Assembly (NCBI GenBank): GCA_002811645.1
Contig: PDIP01000029.1
Coordinates: 8,264 to 72,263 of the forward strand
Length of the DNA: 64,000 nucleotides
Direction: 5' to 3'
Source: Corallochytrium limacisporum
Lineage: Eukaryota > Opisthokonta
Shown here: positions 47,247-57,573 of the stretch, in pieces
Numbering within the stretch: the stretch's first letter is position 1
How the letters are laid out: every line of letters begins with the position of its first letter
Translations under genes and position numbers: made by a program
Notes under the pieces: generated by a model
What the model was told of the DNA's origin: nothing
The model's input: the letters and a program-made list of their open reading frames with translations, nothing else
Database searches by the model: none

Positions 47247-48012
47247 TTAAAGAAGCCTTCGGGGTGGCACAAGAATGTGACTCACTGGTGGCGGTGATGG
47301 ATCGTACTTCGTGCGCCGTGCAATGCCTGTTCCTGGTCCGGGCTTCATTCGTCCCTTCGTGCATGCATTTCCAGTGGTACGGTTTAGGGGATGCTTGGCA
47401 GGCACTGAACCGAATTCCTCATCATCTTCAGGAAAAGGGACAGTATGTAGAGACTTGCGGCGTCTTTTGTGGTGTGGGCTATGCAGGTCGTCGTCATCAA
47501 AGACAACCGACAACGGGTCGTGAATGTCTTCCTCCTCTTCATCAAAATCCATGGACCAGTCCGCAAAGAAGTAATCATCCTCGACATCACTGAACTTTTT
47601 TATCCGCTGGCGCTTGTGCCTGTACATCGTATATACGTCGCTGGCCCACTGAAGGAGATGACCGAAGTAGTTTTCAGAGTTGCACTGAAAAACTTTGTCA
47701 TTCTCTTGGAGGTGCGTCTGGATTCTGCATTGCATAGTTGAGAGCAAATCGCCCACGCTGGGCGATGAAGAAGACACCACGGTAATATTATCCAAGTCGC
47801 TTTGTTGTTTCAAGACTGCTAGTGCTGTCTCCGGTGCTGATTGCTTGCTATGCGAATCTTTGCCCTGTATAAAGAGTGGGGTTAATCAAAGCTGTCCACG
47901 AATTCGATATTTGGGTCATTATTCAAAAACTCACTTTTCCTAGTGCTCTTTTCCTGACATCTCTGAGTTTTCCAAATAGGTGGCTTTTCTGCACTCTCTT
48001 GTGCTCAAGCAT
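47247..48012 (-). CDS. Two-exon protein of unknown function, acidic and basic tracts
   Basis: Exon 1 is 48012-47935 (26 codons from ATG, MLEHKRVQKSHLFGKL...). A 70-base intron at 47934-47865 has a GTGAGT donor and an ATACAG acceptor and is in phase 0. Exon 2 runs from 47864 to a TAA at 47249-47247. The joined product has about 231 residues. I recognise no family. A central helical-looking segment (LLQWASDVYTMYRHKRQRIKKF) is followed by an acidic run (DFDEEEEDIHDP and FDDDD), a basic patch (HKRRRKS) and a Gly/Pro/Arg C-terminus. The basic patch could be a nuclear signal. The perfect splice fit and uninterrupted frame make this a probable real gene missed if introns are ignored. Confidence 0.65.
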
Positions 48013-48606
48013 GACGAACTGGTGGTGTTCGGATCAGGGTGTTCTTGATCGGACTGATCTTGATCAATCCTGTAACGTATGAAAGTGCACGTTGGGTGAA
48101 ATCGGGCATTAAAGAGTGCGTATCCGTTGATCTTTTGATCTCACCAGCAATTAAATCAAAATACCTTACACTGATGGAGCAACTTCGTCGTGTAGTCCTT
48201 CAGCAGACCTTCACGGCTGTCAGTGAGACTCATGCCGGTCTCAGTCGCTTGCCGTATTCACTCTTTCCCCTCCCCCCCGGAGGGGGAAGGCCGGACCGGG
48301 ACGAAAGGGGATGGAAGGGGTGGTGCCTTGCAGTCTCCACAGTGTCGAAATTTCTGCAAGTATCACTAGTCTGTCTCTTTAGCCCCCCGCGCTTCACTGT
48401 CTCCGTGGGTCACCAACGAGGTCTCCCAAGCAGGAGGGGCCGAAGACGAAAGGGATCCTTTGAGTCCAGTACCCAGCCTGGCTCCCATCTTTGAACACAC
48501 ATTTCTTTTTCAACGGCCAGGAGGACATATGAATTTAAGTTTTGTGATTGTATTGTATTCTACATGGTGCTGATGATACGTTGGGTATGTTTTCCTGCTT
48601 GTTCGA
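48013..48606. other. Intergenic
   Basis: About 590 bases between two minus-strand genes, with an imperfect C-run/G-run hairpin at 48265-48290 (TTCCCCT arm, C7-GG centre, AGGGGGAA arm). No gene was supported. Confidence 0.45.
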
Positions 48607-49238
48607 TTACTTGTTGAGCTGCAAGCTCCAGTCGATCAGTTTGGCGGCATGGGCCTTGATACGCTCCTGCCACTTTTCGGAGATCAGATCACCCGTATCC
48701 TTGTCAAAGGGAGCGGGGTTGTCGAAAGCCTTGATCAGAATCTCGTCCTGATCAAGGGGTTTGAGCTTCAAGAAGTTAAAGTAATCCCGCAGATGTTGTT
48801 GTGCCCGCAAGCCACCCATGCCGCCGCCAGCGCCGGCGATAGCCACAGCCTTACCACTCCAGAAGTTGCCGCCTGCAGGACCACTTGCCCAATCCAAAGC
48901 ATTCTTCATGGCTGCGGAGACACCGTAGTTGTATTCAGGGCTAGCCAACACATAAGCATCAGCAGCCTCGACTTCGCCGTGAATTCCTTCACGTCGTCGC
49001 CTGCGGGGACATCCGTGTTCAAGAGGGGCAGCTTACTGATATCGACAATGCTAAACTCAACCCTAGTGTTCCTGTAACCCTCGGCATTCAACTGTTCAAA
49101 CGCCGTGGCGTATGCACGTACGACACCGGAATTGGAGCTCGCCTTGCGGAGTGATCCGCTGATACCTGCAATCTTCAAAACGTTCATCTCAGTGGGAGCG
49201 TCAGACGCAACGTCGACGGTAGAAACTTGAGCAAGCAT
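48607..49238 (-). pseudogene. NADPH-dependent FMN reductase family, one-base frameshift
   Basis: A flavodoxin-fold quinone/azoreductase of the NADPH_dep_FMN_red family (chromate-reductase-like), about 210 residues. The first frame, from ATG at 49236-49238, has the FMN phosphate loop GISGSLRKASSNS. The second frame, ending with TAA at 48607, has the flavin-site PEYNYGVSAAMKNALDW and the Gly-rich loop AGAGGGMGG. The match passes from one frame to the other at about 48972, where a single missing G in an AAG/GTC context accounts for the shift. No splice signals fit the junction. Either the gene is newly inactivated or the assembly lost one base. All catalytic landmarks are otherwise present, which favours a recent event or an error. 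Confidence 0.75.
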
Positions 49239-50875
49239 GTTGACACAAATTCATACAATGCTGGGTACAATAGTGACTTACACCCCCATGAATTACAGAG
49301 GACTATTTCCCGTTCCCAGATTCCCTTAAATACCCGTGCTTCGGATCACCCAGTCGTGTCTTGCCACCATCGTTTCCATGCACGAGCTTGCAAGCGAGAG
49401 GCCGCAGAACTCACTCATCATTTCAGGACATGACGGTGGCTTACGACATATGACCTGCCGATGAGAATCGTGCATCAGATCTAGCAGACATTGCTTACGA
49501 ACCTGGTGTGCGTGGGTGCGTAGAGGAAGTGGTTGGCTGCTGCTATGGAAGTCCGCCGGTATAGTCACAATACCGGGCAGCAGAGGAAGTTTTCCATAGT
49601 GAACCAGCCTGGTGCGGACGCAATAGCCATAGTACGGCGATAGGGGGGAGGGGAAAAAGGGAATAGGAAGAAAAAATATGAGATGAAGCAGGTGGGAGAA
49701 CAGGCAGAGATGGCACCCTCCAGTATTAAGGGCGGTACCATCCCCCCGTTTTTGGGGGGGGGGAAGGGATATGGAGGATCGGAGTGTGCCGGGTGATCAG
49801 CAGACACCCCCCCCCTCCCTCCTCGATGGTTCAGTTTCTTCTGTTAGCAGTTGACCCAGCCAGAATTCGACAATTTCACGGTGCTCCTCGATTAGTAGCC
49901 ACTGTACGTGCGAGCCACCACGAAGGATTGTTGATGATTAACCTTCAATCGTTCAAAGTGGTCATCATGTCCTGCTGATTAGGCGCTGGCCAATTTTTTT
50001 TTTTGTGAATCGCAGTCACCTGTTGCTCTCGCTTTGGCTTACCGGGTCACTGCTACGGGATGCTGAAGCAACTGGGTTATATGGACACACACAAGCACAC
50101 GCACTCTCTCTCTCTCGTTCCTGGTGCAGGACATCGTCATCACCAAGCCAGACCCCAAGTGCACAGAAAACTGCGTATTCCGAGTGTGTGCACACGAGAA
50201 AGTAGTCTATTTAGCCCGTCCCCCCCCCTTCCTTCCCTCTTTCCTCTCTTTTCCGGAGCCCCCTCCTTCTGCCCCCGAGTGGGCAGGCGATGGGCCCATC
50301 GTGCACTTTTTCCTTTTTGCCGGCACGGCGCGCGCTCGATCGCTCATAAGCCCGGGGTTACCCTTCCTTGGCCACTCTTGGGAGCATCAAATACATGTGA
50401 CCGAAAAAAAAATCAAAGGGAAAAACTTTAGCAACTGAATAAGCAACAATTAAAAAAAATAGAATAAAAACAGGGGAACAAGGTAAAAAAAAAATAGGGA
50501 GTGGAAACCCCAAAGGTATCAGGCGATCGTGTGTTTTAATAACGCAGCTGACTATTGCACACACACACACACACACCCACACAACGAAGAGAAAAAAAAA
50601 GGAAAGGCAACGGAGACACCCTCCCCGCCCCGCAACCAAATATTGATTAGTTTCTGGGTGCCACCGGCATTGGGGACAATTGGGGTTTGGGCGGCGGTGG
50701 TGGTTGCCGCTGTCGTTGACAGCACCGGCGCAGACAAACACGGCGGCACAGATCTTGTAAGTTGTCCGGCATCCTCCGATCCCCTATGGTTTAGGACTGT
50801 GAAATCTTTCGCAACCTGAACGTGACTGATGAATAATAATACTTTATGACACTGTTGAGGATGTGTGCGCAGGTC
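49239..50875. other. Intergenic with GC hairpin and CA microsatellite
   Basis: About 1.6 kb. It has a C6/G10 hairpin (listed separately), a C run at 49807-49815, a CA microsatellite at 50559-50576 and several A runs (50404-50413, 50489-50498). Open frames are short and compositionally biased; none was called. Confidence 0.5.
49742..49763. repeat. C6/G10 hairpin
   Basis: CCCCCC at 49742-49747 and a G run at 49754-49763 around GTTTTT. Member of the dispersed C-run/G-run set. Confidence 0.5.
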
Positions 50876-52423
50876 TTACTTCCGCGAGCGGCCAGCCAGC
50901 AAAGGCTCCCTCTCATTGTCACCACCTGCAGATCTGGGAGACTCTGGAACATCGTCCCCGGTGTAGTTGCGGCCCTGAACACTTTCTCCTGGGCCACTGC
51001 GCTGCGATTCCTCGTCCTCAACGCGCTTTTTGCTGCGCTCCACGGCTTCCTGTGCCTCATAGTCCCAGTCAATTACAAAGGCAAAGGCAATCGCTACCAA
51101 AAGCGTTGAGAACATGGTACCGACAAAGTTTCCGAGCCAGAAGCCGCGAATGTCCATGCCAGCAACAAAGACCAAGATGAGGCCCACGGCACATCCCGTA
51201 CCAGACACTCCCAGCGTGTTGGTGACCGCAATGATATCCTGACGACCCATTCCACGGAAAATTCCGCTGGCCATGAGTTGGATAGTATTGAAAGCCGTGA
51301 ATCCCATGGCGTAGCCATTAGCTTCGTACACCCGTTGCCGCACATCCTCATCGTCGGTAAAGAAAGCCACTATCTCGTCACGGAATGACATTTCGATCGC
51401 AATTGCAATGCCAGTGACGATGCACCCACCAATCATGCTGGCGACTGACATCACCTTGGCTTCCTGCACCATACCGGCACCCATCAGATTTCCAACCCTC
51501 ACACTAACTGCAGTGGACGCGCTTAGGGTCAACATACCAAGCACACTTGCGATGAGTAGAAGGATCATATATGCACCTACCACATCGTCACCGAGAATAC
51601 TTGAAGTAAAAATGGTGACCTCCGGCAACCAGAAGCTGACTGCAAACATAATCATGCCAGCGGTAGCGATCCTGAGATAAATCCTCATCTCTTCCTTGTG
51701 TGTCATAATTGCAATCATACGCCGCAGGGATGGGGCTGGCCCCTGCCAGATGTAAGCAATGTACGCGATCATGACCACCAACGCAAAGAAGCGAGTCAGG
51801 CTCATCGCCATAGGTGCACCATCAAAGCCCAGTTGAAGATAGTCAATGAACAGCCAGTGTGCGTAGTAATTTGCTGCCAGGTTGAATCCATTGACCCAGA
51901 CTGGCAGCATGACATGGTTAATGGCCTGTAGATACGACGTGAACGCAAATGTTTGCGCTGTGAACAAGAACCCGGGAATGCTGATGATGCAATACCGTTC
52001 AACGAGGTTCGGAATGGGCTCCGGACGACCGAGGATCTGCGAAGTAAACTCTCCTCCAAGCATAATAAAAAACACCTGCGGAAGGCAAATAAGAAATGTC
52101 CAAAGAGTCGACCGTACAAACCAAGTCTCGGTGAGCTCAATGTTTTTCGCTCCAAAGCTCTGAGATGCGAGAGATGCCAACGCACTACCAGGACCGAACA
52201 TCAGGAACGCAAACAAATTGAACCAAGAGGCACCCAAGCTGCCTGCAGCAAGGGCGGACTGACTCAGATGACCAAGGAACATGGTGTGCACAGAGTTGAT
52301 GCCAATGCTAAAAACGTTGGCCAGGGCTGTAGGCCATGCCAGCCGAGCAAGAATAATACCCTCATCTTTGAGAATGTCTCCGATCTGATCCCAAGACAGG
52401 TCCCGTATGCTGTTACTGGGCAT
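50876..52423 (-). CDS. MATE family multidrug/toxin extrusion transporter
   Basis: A 515-residue protein with the MATE layout of twelve predicted membrane helices in two homologous halves. N-terminal half: LARLAWPTALANVFSI, then FLGHLSQSALAAGSLG and the family-typical PGSALASLASQSFGAKN. Second half: AVSVRVGNLMGAG and NTIQLMASGIFRGMGRQ. MATE proteins export organic cations and drugs by H+ or Na+ antiport across the plasma or vacuolar membrane. The C-terminal 65 residues are cytosolic and charged. They end with an acidic dileucine motif (EREPLL, residues 504-509), which in eukaryotes often directs sorting to endosome/vacuole membranes. ATG at 52421-52423, single exon. The substrate cannot be told from sequence. 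Confidence 0.94.
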   Translation of the reverse strand: MPSNSIRDLSWDQIGDILKDEGIILARLAWPTALANVFSIGINSVHTMFLGHLSQSALAAGSLGASWFNLFAFLMFGPGSALASLASQSFGAKNIELTETWFVRSTLWTFLICLPQVFFIMLGGEFTSQILGRPEPIPNLVERYCIISIPGFLFTAQTFAFTSYLQAINHVMLPVWVNGFNLAANYYAHWLFIDYLQLGFDGAPMAMSLTRFFALVVMIAYIAYIWQGPAPSLRRMIAIMTHKEEMRIYLRIATAGMIMFAVSFWLPEVTIFTSSILGDDVVGAYMILLLIASVLGMLTLSASTAVSVRVGNLMGAGMVQEAKVMSVASMIGGCIVTGIAIAIEMSFRDEIVAFFTDDEDVRQRVYEANGYAMGFTAFNTIQLMASGIFRGMGRQDIIAVTNTLGVSGTGCAVGLILVFVAGMDIRGFWLGNFVGTMFSTLLVAIAFAFVIDWDYEAQEAVERSKKRVEDEESQRSGPGESVQGRNYTGDDVPESPRSAGGDNEREPLLAGRSRK

Positions 52424-54150
52424 GGTGGTGTGTTAATATCCGTGTCCCTCTTGACGACCTCACTGTGCCAGCCACTCACTGCGACATTACGGAGTGTGAT
52501 TTCGTTGTCCGTTCGCAGAAAGAACAAAACCTTACAACAGAAATTTGATTGTGGCCTGTACGTAGGTGCACCCGACACTGGTAATATGAGATAGATCTCT
52601 TGTATACCCATTCAATGCTGTGACCATAATTTGAAGGGGTCCAGCAAACGCCTGTTTTGCTCACTCGGCAACGCAAAACCAGAGTCATGCCTACTAAGAA
52701 GCACAACGTAGTGGCTGGTGTCAACCGCATAATATTCGTGTTTCTCACCTCTTCTGTGCATGACTCGGCCTGCTTCAAACAAAAGGACGTATAGATACTG
52801 TCCACAATTATTCCACAGAGGGTAATCTACAGCATTCGCAAGGGATGTCCCACACCCACACAATCCTGTAAGTTTACATATCAGCCGTCTATGAGCACAC
52901 CCTTGTATCAGGTGTGTCGGGACTCCTCCACCGTCTCTTGACCTTCCCTCTCCATCACCCGTCTCCGTCTGCCGCTGCCATTATTTTCTCAAACACAAGA
53001 ACCATCGAAAGTGAGAGAGCGAGGGGGCGGAAGAGTTTTCGAGCCGTTCAGTGCTGGAGTCCAAACCAAAAAAAAAATAAAAAATGAAACAGGGGACAAA
53101 TGGGGTACAAGAGTCTGGAGAACCCGTTCCGATGGACCCCGATAGCCGGGGCAGGAGCCGAATTGACCCAAGTGCAACCAAAAAAAAACCGAAAGAAAAG
53201 ATCAAAATTTCACTGCCTCCTCCCCCCCCCCCTCCCGGGGCCCGGGTTCTACGCAGTTTCGGTGACAGGAGCGTCCCGTGAGTTTTGGCCGGAAAGGAAG
53301 GGGGAACTCAGGAGACCGCAGCAGAAAGTGTGGAATCGATTGTGCCTAATTCAGGAATGTTGGTTTCGGTTGTGGATGAAAATTACTGTCGCGCGGGCTG
53401 GTATGTTCATTAGCTTATCAGAGGCGAACAGGGAGCGCAGATTTGGGCTCCATGCTCCCATACATAACTATCGCTTACACCCGAAGATCGGACCCTCGAT
53501 TTTGTTGTGCGATGATGAGTGGTCGTAGTACCGGTGACTCGGACAGGTACGACGACGAACGAAATTGTGCAGGTGGCAACCGACTCACCGTATTCCAAAG
53601 AGGGCGGTGGGGAAGGAGGAAGGGGGGGGGGGGCCCACAATCGGTGGGTGTTATTGCTTTTATATTTCTGGGGCGTCCTGGTTAAGTAGTGAATGTTCTA
53701 GCCTGTGTCCCCGTTCCACCCCGCGGCTCTGCGCAAACGCCCAACCCCCGCCCCGGAGCGGGGGAGTTGGGGGAGGGGAGGAGGTTCGCTGGTCCCGTAG
53801 TGTACTCCGGGGGCAAATCAAAGGGGCCACCGCAAGCGGGAGAGAGAAAGAATGGTGAAGGAAGGAACCTGGGTGTGGGGCGGCGTGTCTGTAAAATTGA
53901 TCGCTAATTGTTCCTGTATATTGATCTATATTTGTTTATTGATTTTTTGTATCGGGTTCGGGTGGCTGTGAGGGGAGAGAGGGGTGCCCTGTGCTGTTTC
54001 ACGGGGAAGGGGGTTTGCAGGTGGTGCGTTGGAATGTTGCCGCAAAATGGACGGCGGAGACCAAAGGGGGATCGAGTGATGTTCAGTAGTGGTGATGGTA
54101 ATGCTTTGCCGTCGATCGTGTCCATCTTCTACTCTAAAGAAAGATCTACA
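52424..54150. other. Intergenic with GC hairpins
   Basis: About 1.7 kb between the MATE and PUSL1 genes. It contains C-run/G-run elements at 53221-53246 and 53622-53633 and a better hairpin at 53741-53770 (listed separately). Open frames at 52612-52863 (-) and 53084-53907 (+) lack a convincing start or domain and are not called. Confidence 0.45.
53741..53770. repeat. GC-rich hairpin with outer arm
   Basis: CCCCCGC at 53745-53751 pairs with GCGGGGG at 53758-53764 around a six-base loop. Outer CCAA (53741-53744) can pair with TTGG (53767-53770) past a two-base bulge. The best-formed member of the dispersed set. Confidence 0.55.
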
Positions 54151-55431
54151 TTACGACTTCTGCTCATCATGGTCAGCCGCAGGACAATTCAAAAGATCGC
54201 TCAGTTGTTTGTAGTCCGTCATGTGGTCGTACTGAGGGATGTCATCGTAGTGGACACGTAGCAAGTACAGTCCATTTGGCGGTGCTGGAGGTGGCATGGC
54301 GGTGCGATCACCACTGCGCACACGCTTCTTAAACTCTTCCGGGGTGAGGTTTCCGAGACCTACGGACACAAGTGCACCCACCATGTTGCGAACCTGTGCG
54401 TGCATGAAAGATGGAGATCGAACCACGATCTCTAAAGGCTGCATCAAATTCTCTGTCCGTGCACAGCAGTCTGGTGGCGTGCTGAATCCGGCAGGGACAG
54501 TATTGATTTCCAGTCGATCAAGTCGACGCATTGTGAGCCCAGTTTGTTCGTATTTGCCACGGAAGGCGGCCATATCCTGCGGTTTCGCCCCATCTGAGTT
54601 GTCTTCTGGAGACCCAAATGCGTATTGTCCTTCTCCCACTTGCAGGAACTGTGCAGCTTCGCGCATGGCCTTCACGTTCACCAGCCTCGGGATCATCCAA
54701 GCACGTTCCTCGTCGAAGAGGAGCCCATTGGTTGCGGCAGTGATGTTGTTGGTCGGTAGGCCAAAACTGGTGTTGAGATTGACCCGCCTGCCAGTCCGCG
54801 TGCGAATCTTGCCTTCCTTCATGTCGTTGTCCTCGTTGGGCTTGTCCCCCCGATGAGTTTGAAACTCCTCGCTCTGCAGCCCGGCAATAATACGGTAAAG
54901 GTAAGTCCGCCCCACGGCTTGATGGCGCGAGTGAAAGCTGTGCGGCACGCACTGGGCTGCAACCAGTCGAATAGACTCGTTGGCTTCCATTAGTGTGGTG
55001 TTCATGGCCTTAACCATGGTCTCCGGTGACAATGGAGGCAATATTTTCCCTGACCTGCGATGTTTGCGAACTGCATCGACATGACACGTGTTCCCGAAGG
55101 CATGTACTCCTGCGTCGGTCCGGGACGAAAACTGCAAACTAAATCTCGTGTCAAATATTGTGCGCAGAGCCTTCGATAAAGTCGATGTGACCGTAGGTAG
55201 CGACTGACTGTATGTTCCGTGATCAATTTCTTCGTCTTTATCAACAGGTTCGTCTCCTGGCTCACCAACGATGCGTCTATGACGTTGTTCAAATGTCCAA
55301 CCGCCGTCAAGTGGTCCCACACGCTGAGCAGTGTTCGATCCTCCGATCGCGCCAGCCACAGCCAGTTTCCCACCTGTTACGCCATGGTATCGACTCCCGA
55401 GGTATGACACGGTCAACAGATACCGCGTCAT
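54151..55431 (-). CDS. PUSL1: tRNA pseudouridine synthase A-like protein (PUSL1)
   Basis: A 426-residue TruA-family pseudouridine synthase. Landmarks: the start TRYLLTVSYLGSRYHGV, catalytic Asp106 in FSSRTDAGVHAFGN, the Tyr-containing motif HSRHQAVGRTYLYRI, and the C-terminal SFMHAQVRNMVGALVSVGLG. The combination resembles animal PUSL1 more than PUS1 or PUS3, suggesting a mitochondrial-type or accessory tRNA/mRNA pseudouridine synthase. It is longer than mammalian PUSL1 (about 300 residues). The extra length is an N-terminal insertion of about 55 residues between the first strand and the catalytic loop and a charged insertion around 185-235. ATG at 55429-55431, single exon. Divergent from the M20 peptidase gene. 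No clear mitochondrial leader is seen. Confidence 0.88.
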   Translation of the reverse strand: MTRYLLTVSYLGSRYHGVTGGKLAVAGAIGGSNTAQRVGPLDGGWTFEQRHRRIVGEPGDEPVDKDEEIDHGTYSQSLPTVTSTLSKALRTIFDTRFSLQFSSRTDAGVHAFGNTCHVDAVRKHRRSGKILPPLSPETMVKAMNTTLMEANESIRLVAAQCVPHSFHSRHQAVGRTYLYRIIAGLQSEEFQTHRGDKPNEDNDMKEGKIRTRTGRRVNLNTSFGLPTNNITAATNGLLFDEERAWMIPRLVNVKAMREAAQFLQVGEGQYAFGSPEDNSDGAKPQDMAAFRGKYEQTGLTMRRLDRLEINTVPAGFSTPPDCCARTENLMQPLEIVVRSPSFMHAQVRNMVGALVSVGLGNLTPEEFKKRVRSGDRTAMPPPAPPNGLYLLRVHYDDIPQYDHMTDYKQLSDLLNCPAADHDEQKS

Positions 55432-56123
55432 ATCTCAGTCATGAACGGTCACCAAACCCACTGCTTGACATGGCAAGTGAGATGTCGAACCTGTCCAAAT
55501 TCCAAATTTGCTCGTATGGAATCCCACGGATAGGGTCATAACCACCTAGGGCCATGCCTTACCTCTCCAAATAGCCTCTGTACCGTTCGTCACCCAACTC
55601 CTGTTGCATTCAGCAGCTTCCTGACTCGCCCACCGTCCCTTCCACTGACAGTCGACCCATGTACCGGAGCACCCCACACACCCACCCACCACGCAGCCAC
55701 TCCCGAGTGAGAACCGGCCAGCACTGCCAGAGAGACCCACCCTCGCTGCTGGCACACTGCACCCCCAGCCTCCCCCCTGAGGGGGGCGGGGGAGATGGAG
55801 AGAGAGCAGCTGCCAGTTTTGTTGAGCGAAGCCGGCCCCTGGGGGCGGTTACCTCAACCAAAACGCACAAAGCAGACCAAACGATCACAGAAGCTGGCGA
55901 TTTTTGTGCACCTTTGCTCGAGAGGAGTCCGTTCGGTCCTGACCGGGGCATTCAAAAGCGGCTAGTTCAGACCAACAAGCATCGACAGTGGAAGCCTTGG
56001 AAAGTGGTTTCCAGATTGTGAATATTGGGAAGGTAACGGCTGAACGTTACTGTTCGATACGTCGGGAATCCTGACACAGTACCATCGACATCGCGTGAGA
56101 GAAACAGTGTCGTGGCCAACAAA
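55432..56123. other. Divergent promoter region between PUSL1 and M20 peptidase genes
   Basis: About 690 bases with a C6/G6 hairpin in the middle (listed separately). Expected to contain both promoters; no specific factor site could be assigned. Confidence 0.45.
55772..55786. repeat. C6/G6 hairpin
   Basis: CCCCCC at 55772-55777 and GGGGGG at 55781-55786 around TGA. It lies midway in a divergent promoter region. Confidence 0.5.
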
Positions 56124-57506
56124 ATGGGCGGAGGAAAGGGTGATACTGACTTCTTTACCAGCGAATTGGACACTGGGCTCTGGCTGGAGCTGCTGGGTTC
56201 AATGGTGAATGAAGGAGAGCACCTGGTCAACAACCCACCAGCCAAGGTGCCGAAGGAGGATCGCGCTGGACGCTACGTCATGGAGGCCTTACAACCATAT
56301 CGAGATGTTCTGAAGATTGAGCAGTTCTCGTATGCAGAAAATCGCACAAACATCGTGATCACCTACGAAGGCACGGACCCGAACCTGGACTGTAGCTTTG
56401 TGGGTAGCCACATGGATGTGGTGGATGTGGAGCTGGATAAGTGGAAGTTCGAACCCTTCAAATTTGAAGAGAAGGATGGCATCGTCTACGGGCGTGGAAC
56501 AACCGACTGCCTCGGCCATGTAGCCTTGCAGTGTTGTCTCTTTCAGGCTCTTGCTCGATGCAAACCAAAGCTCAAACGCAGCATTCGTGGCGTGCTCATT
56601 GTAGATGAGGAGGCCGGTGGGGACTCCAACATCAGTGTGGAGCGTCTGTGGGAAGACGGTAAACTTCCGTTTCTAAAAAACGGCCCCTTCTACTGGCTCG
56701 ACTGTGCAGACATGATGCCCAATGTGGGCAGTGGTGGTTGTGTGAGCTGGCGTTTGACTACAACTGGCGTGCTTTGTCACAGTGGCTTTCCCAACAAAGG
56801 CATTAATGCCATTGAAGTTGGATCTTGGGCCATGCGCCGCCTCCAGAGAGCCTTTTACAGGGCGTTCCCAATCTGTCCGGAAGAGAAGGAGTATGGCTTT
56901 GAGATGAGCAGCAGCTTCAAACCCACCCGTGTGGAGGCATGTACGAACAGCTTAAATCAGATCCCAGACAAGTACGTACTGGAAGGTGACATTCGCTTGA
57001 TCCCATTCTTCGACATCCGTGATGCGATGAAGGTTCTCGAGGTGGAAGCCGCCCAGTTTAGTCAGCCAGATGTTTTACGCCTTTTTGCCAACAATGATCC
57101 AGCCAAAGACTGGACAGGGTCCCACGACAGCCATGCCATTTTGAAGGAAGACCAAGACAAGAGCGGAATCGTGGCTGAGATTGACATGGAGAAGGTCAGT
57201 GAAGCTAAAATCGAATTGGAGTGGCTGAATGACCCAGTCGACGGCCTGGCTTGCGACTTGCACAGCGAAGGATTTAAAGCCATGGAGTCAGCTGTAACTT
57301 CGGTGCTTGGTTCCTGTCACACCCTCGCAGACACAGGTACTCTGCCCCTAGTGGGTAATCTACGCAAGCAGGGCCTGGACGTTCAAACAATTGGCTTCGG
57401 AGTCGAGGACGCTTATCATGCCCACAATGAGTTTGCCCGGGTCAAGGATTTCCAGAATGGCTACCGCATCCTGATTAAGATCATTGAGAACCTGGAGAGT
57501 ATGTAA
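56124..57506 (+). CDS. Acetylornithine deacetylase-like M20 metallopeptidase
   Basis: A 460-residue M20-family protein that resembles plant acetylornithine deacetylase (Arabidopsis At4g17830 type) along its whole length. It shows LVNNPPAKVPKEDRAGRYV near the start, the zinc-ligand motif SHMDVVD (His96), RGTTDCLGHVAL (Asp128), the DEEAGG pair (catalytic Glu162 and ligand Glu163), and the lid-domain segment CHSGFPNKGINAIEV. The terminal zinc ligand is in the segment AYHAHNEF. It would release acetate from N-acetylornithine in arginine synthesis or act on a related N-acyl amino acid. Start set at ATG 56124; an in-frame GTG 12 bases upstream is unlikely. Single exon, stop TAA. No targeting peptide, so probably cytosolic. 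Confidence 0.9.
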   Translation: MGGGKGDTDFFTSELDTGLWLELLGSMVNEGEHLVNNPPAKVPKEDRAGRYVMEALQPYRDVLKIEQFSYAENRTNIVITYEGTDPNLDCSFVGSHMDVVDVELDKWKFEPFKFEEKDGIVYGRGTTDCLGHVALQCCLFQALARCKPKLKRSIRGVLIVDEEAGGDSNISVERLWEDGKLPFLKNGPFYWLDCADMMPNVGSGGCVSWRLTTTGVLCHSGFPNKGINAIEVGSWAMRRLQRAFYRAFPICPEEKEYGFEMSSSFKPTRVEACTNSLNQIPDKYVLEGDIRLIPFFDIRDAMKVLEVEAAQFSQPDVLRLFANNDPAKDWTGSHDSHAILKEDQDKSGIVAEIDMEKVSEAKIELEWLNDPVDGLACDLHSEGFKAMESAVTSVLGSCHTLADTGTLPLVGNLRKQGLDVQTIGFGVEDAYHAHNEFARVKDFQNGYRILIKIIENLESM

Positions 57507-57573
57507 GACTGTCATGATAAAGTACGGCAACATTTCCATGAATCAACAGAACAGTACATTTCTGAGAGTTTAA

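Noticed and set aside
52612-52863. An 83-codon minus-strand frame upstream of the MATE gene
   Set aside because: It has no ATG start and no recognisable domain, and lies in a probable promoter region.
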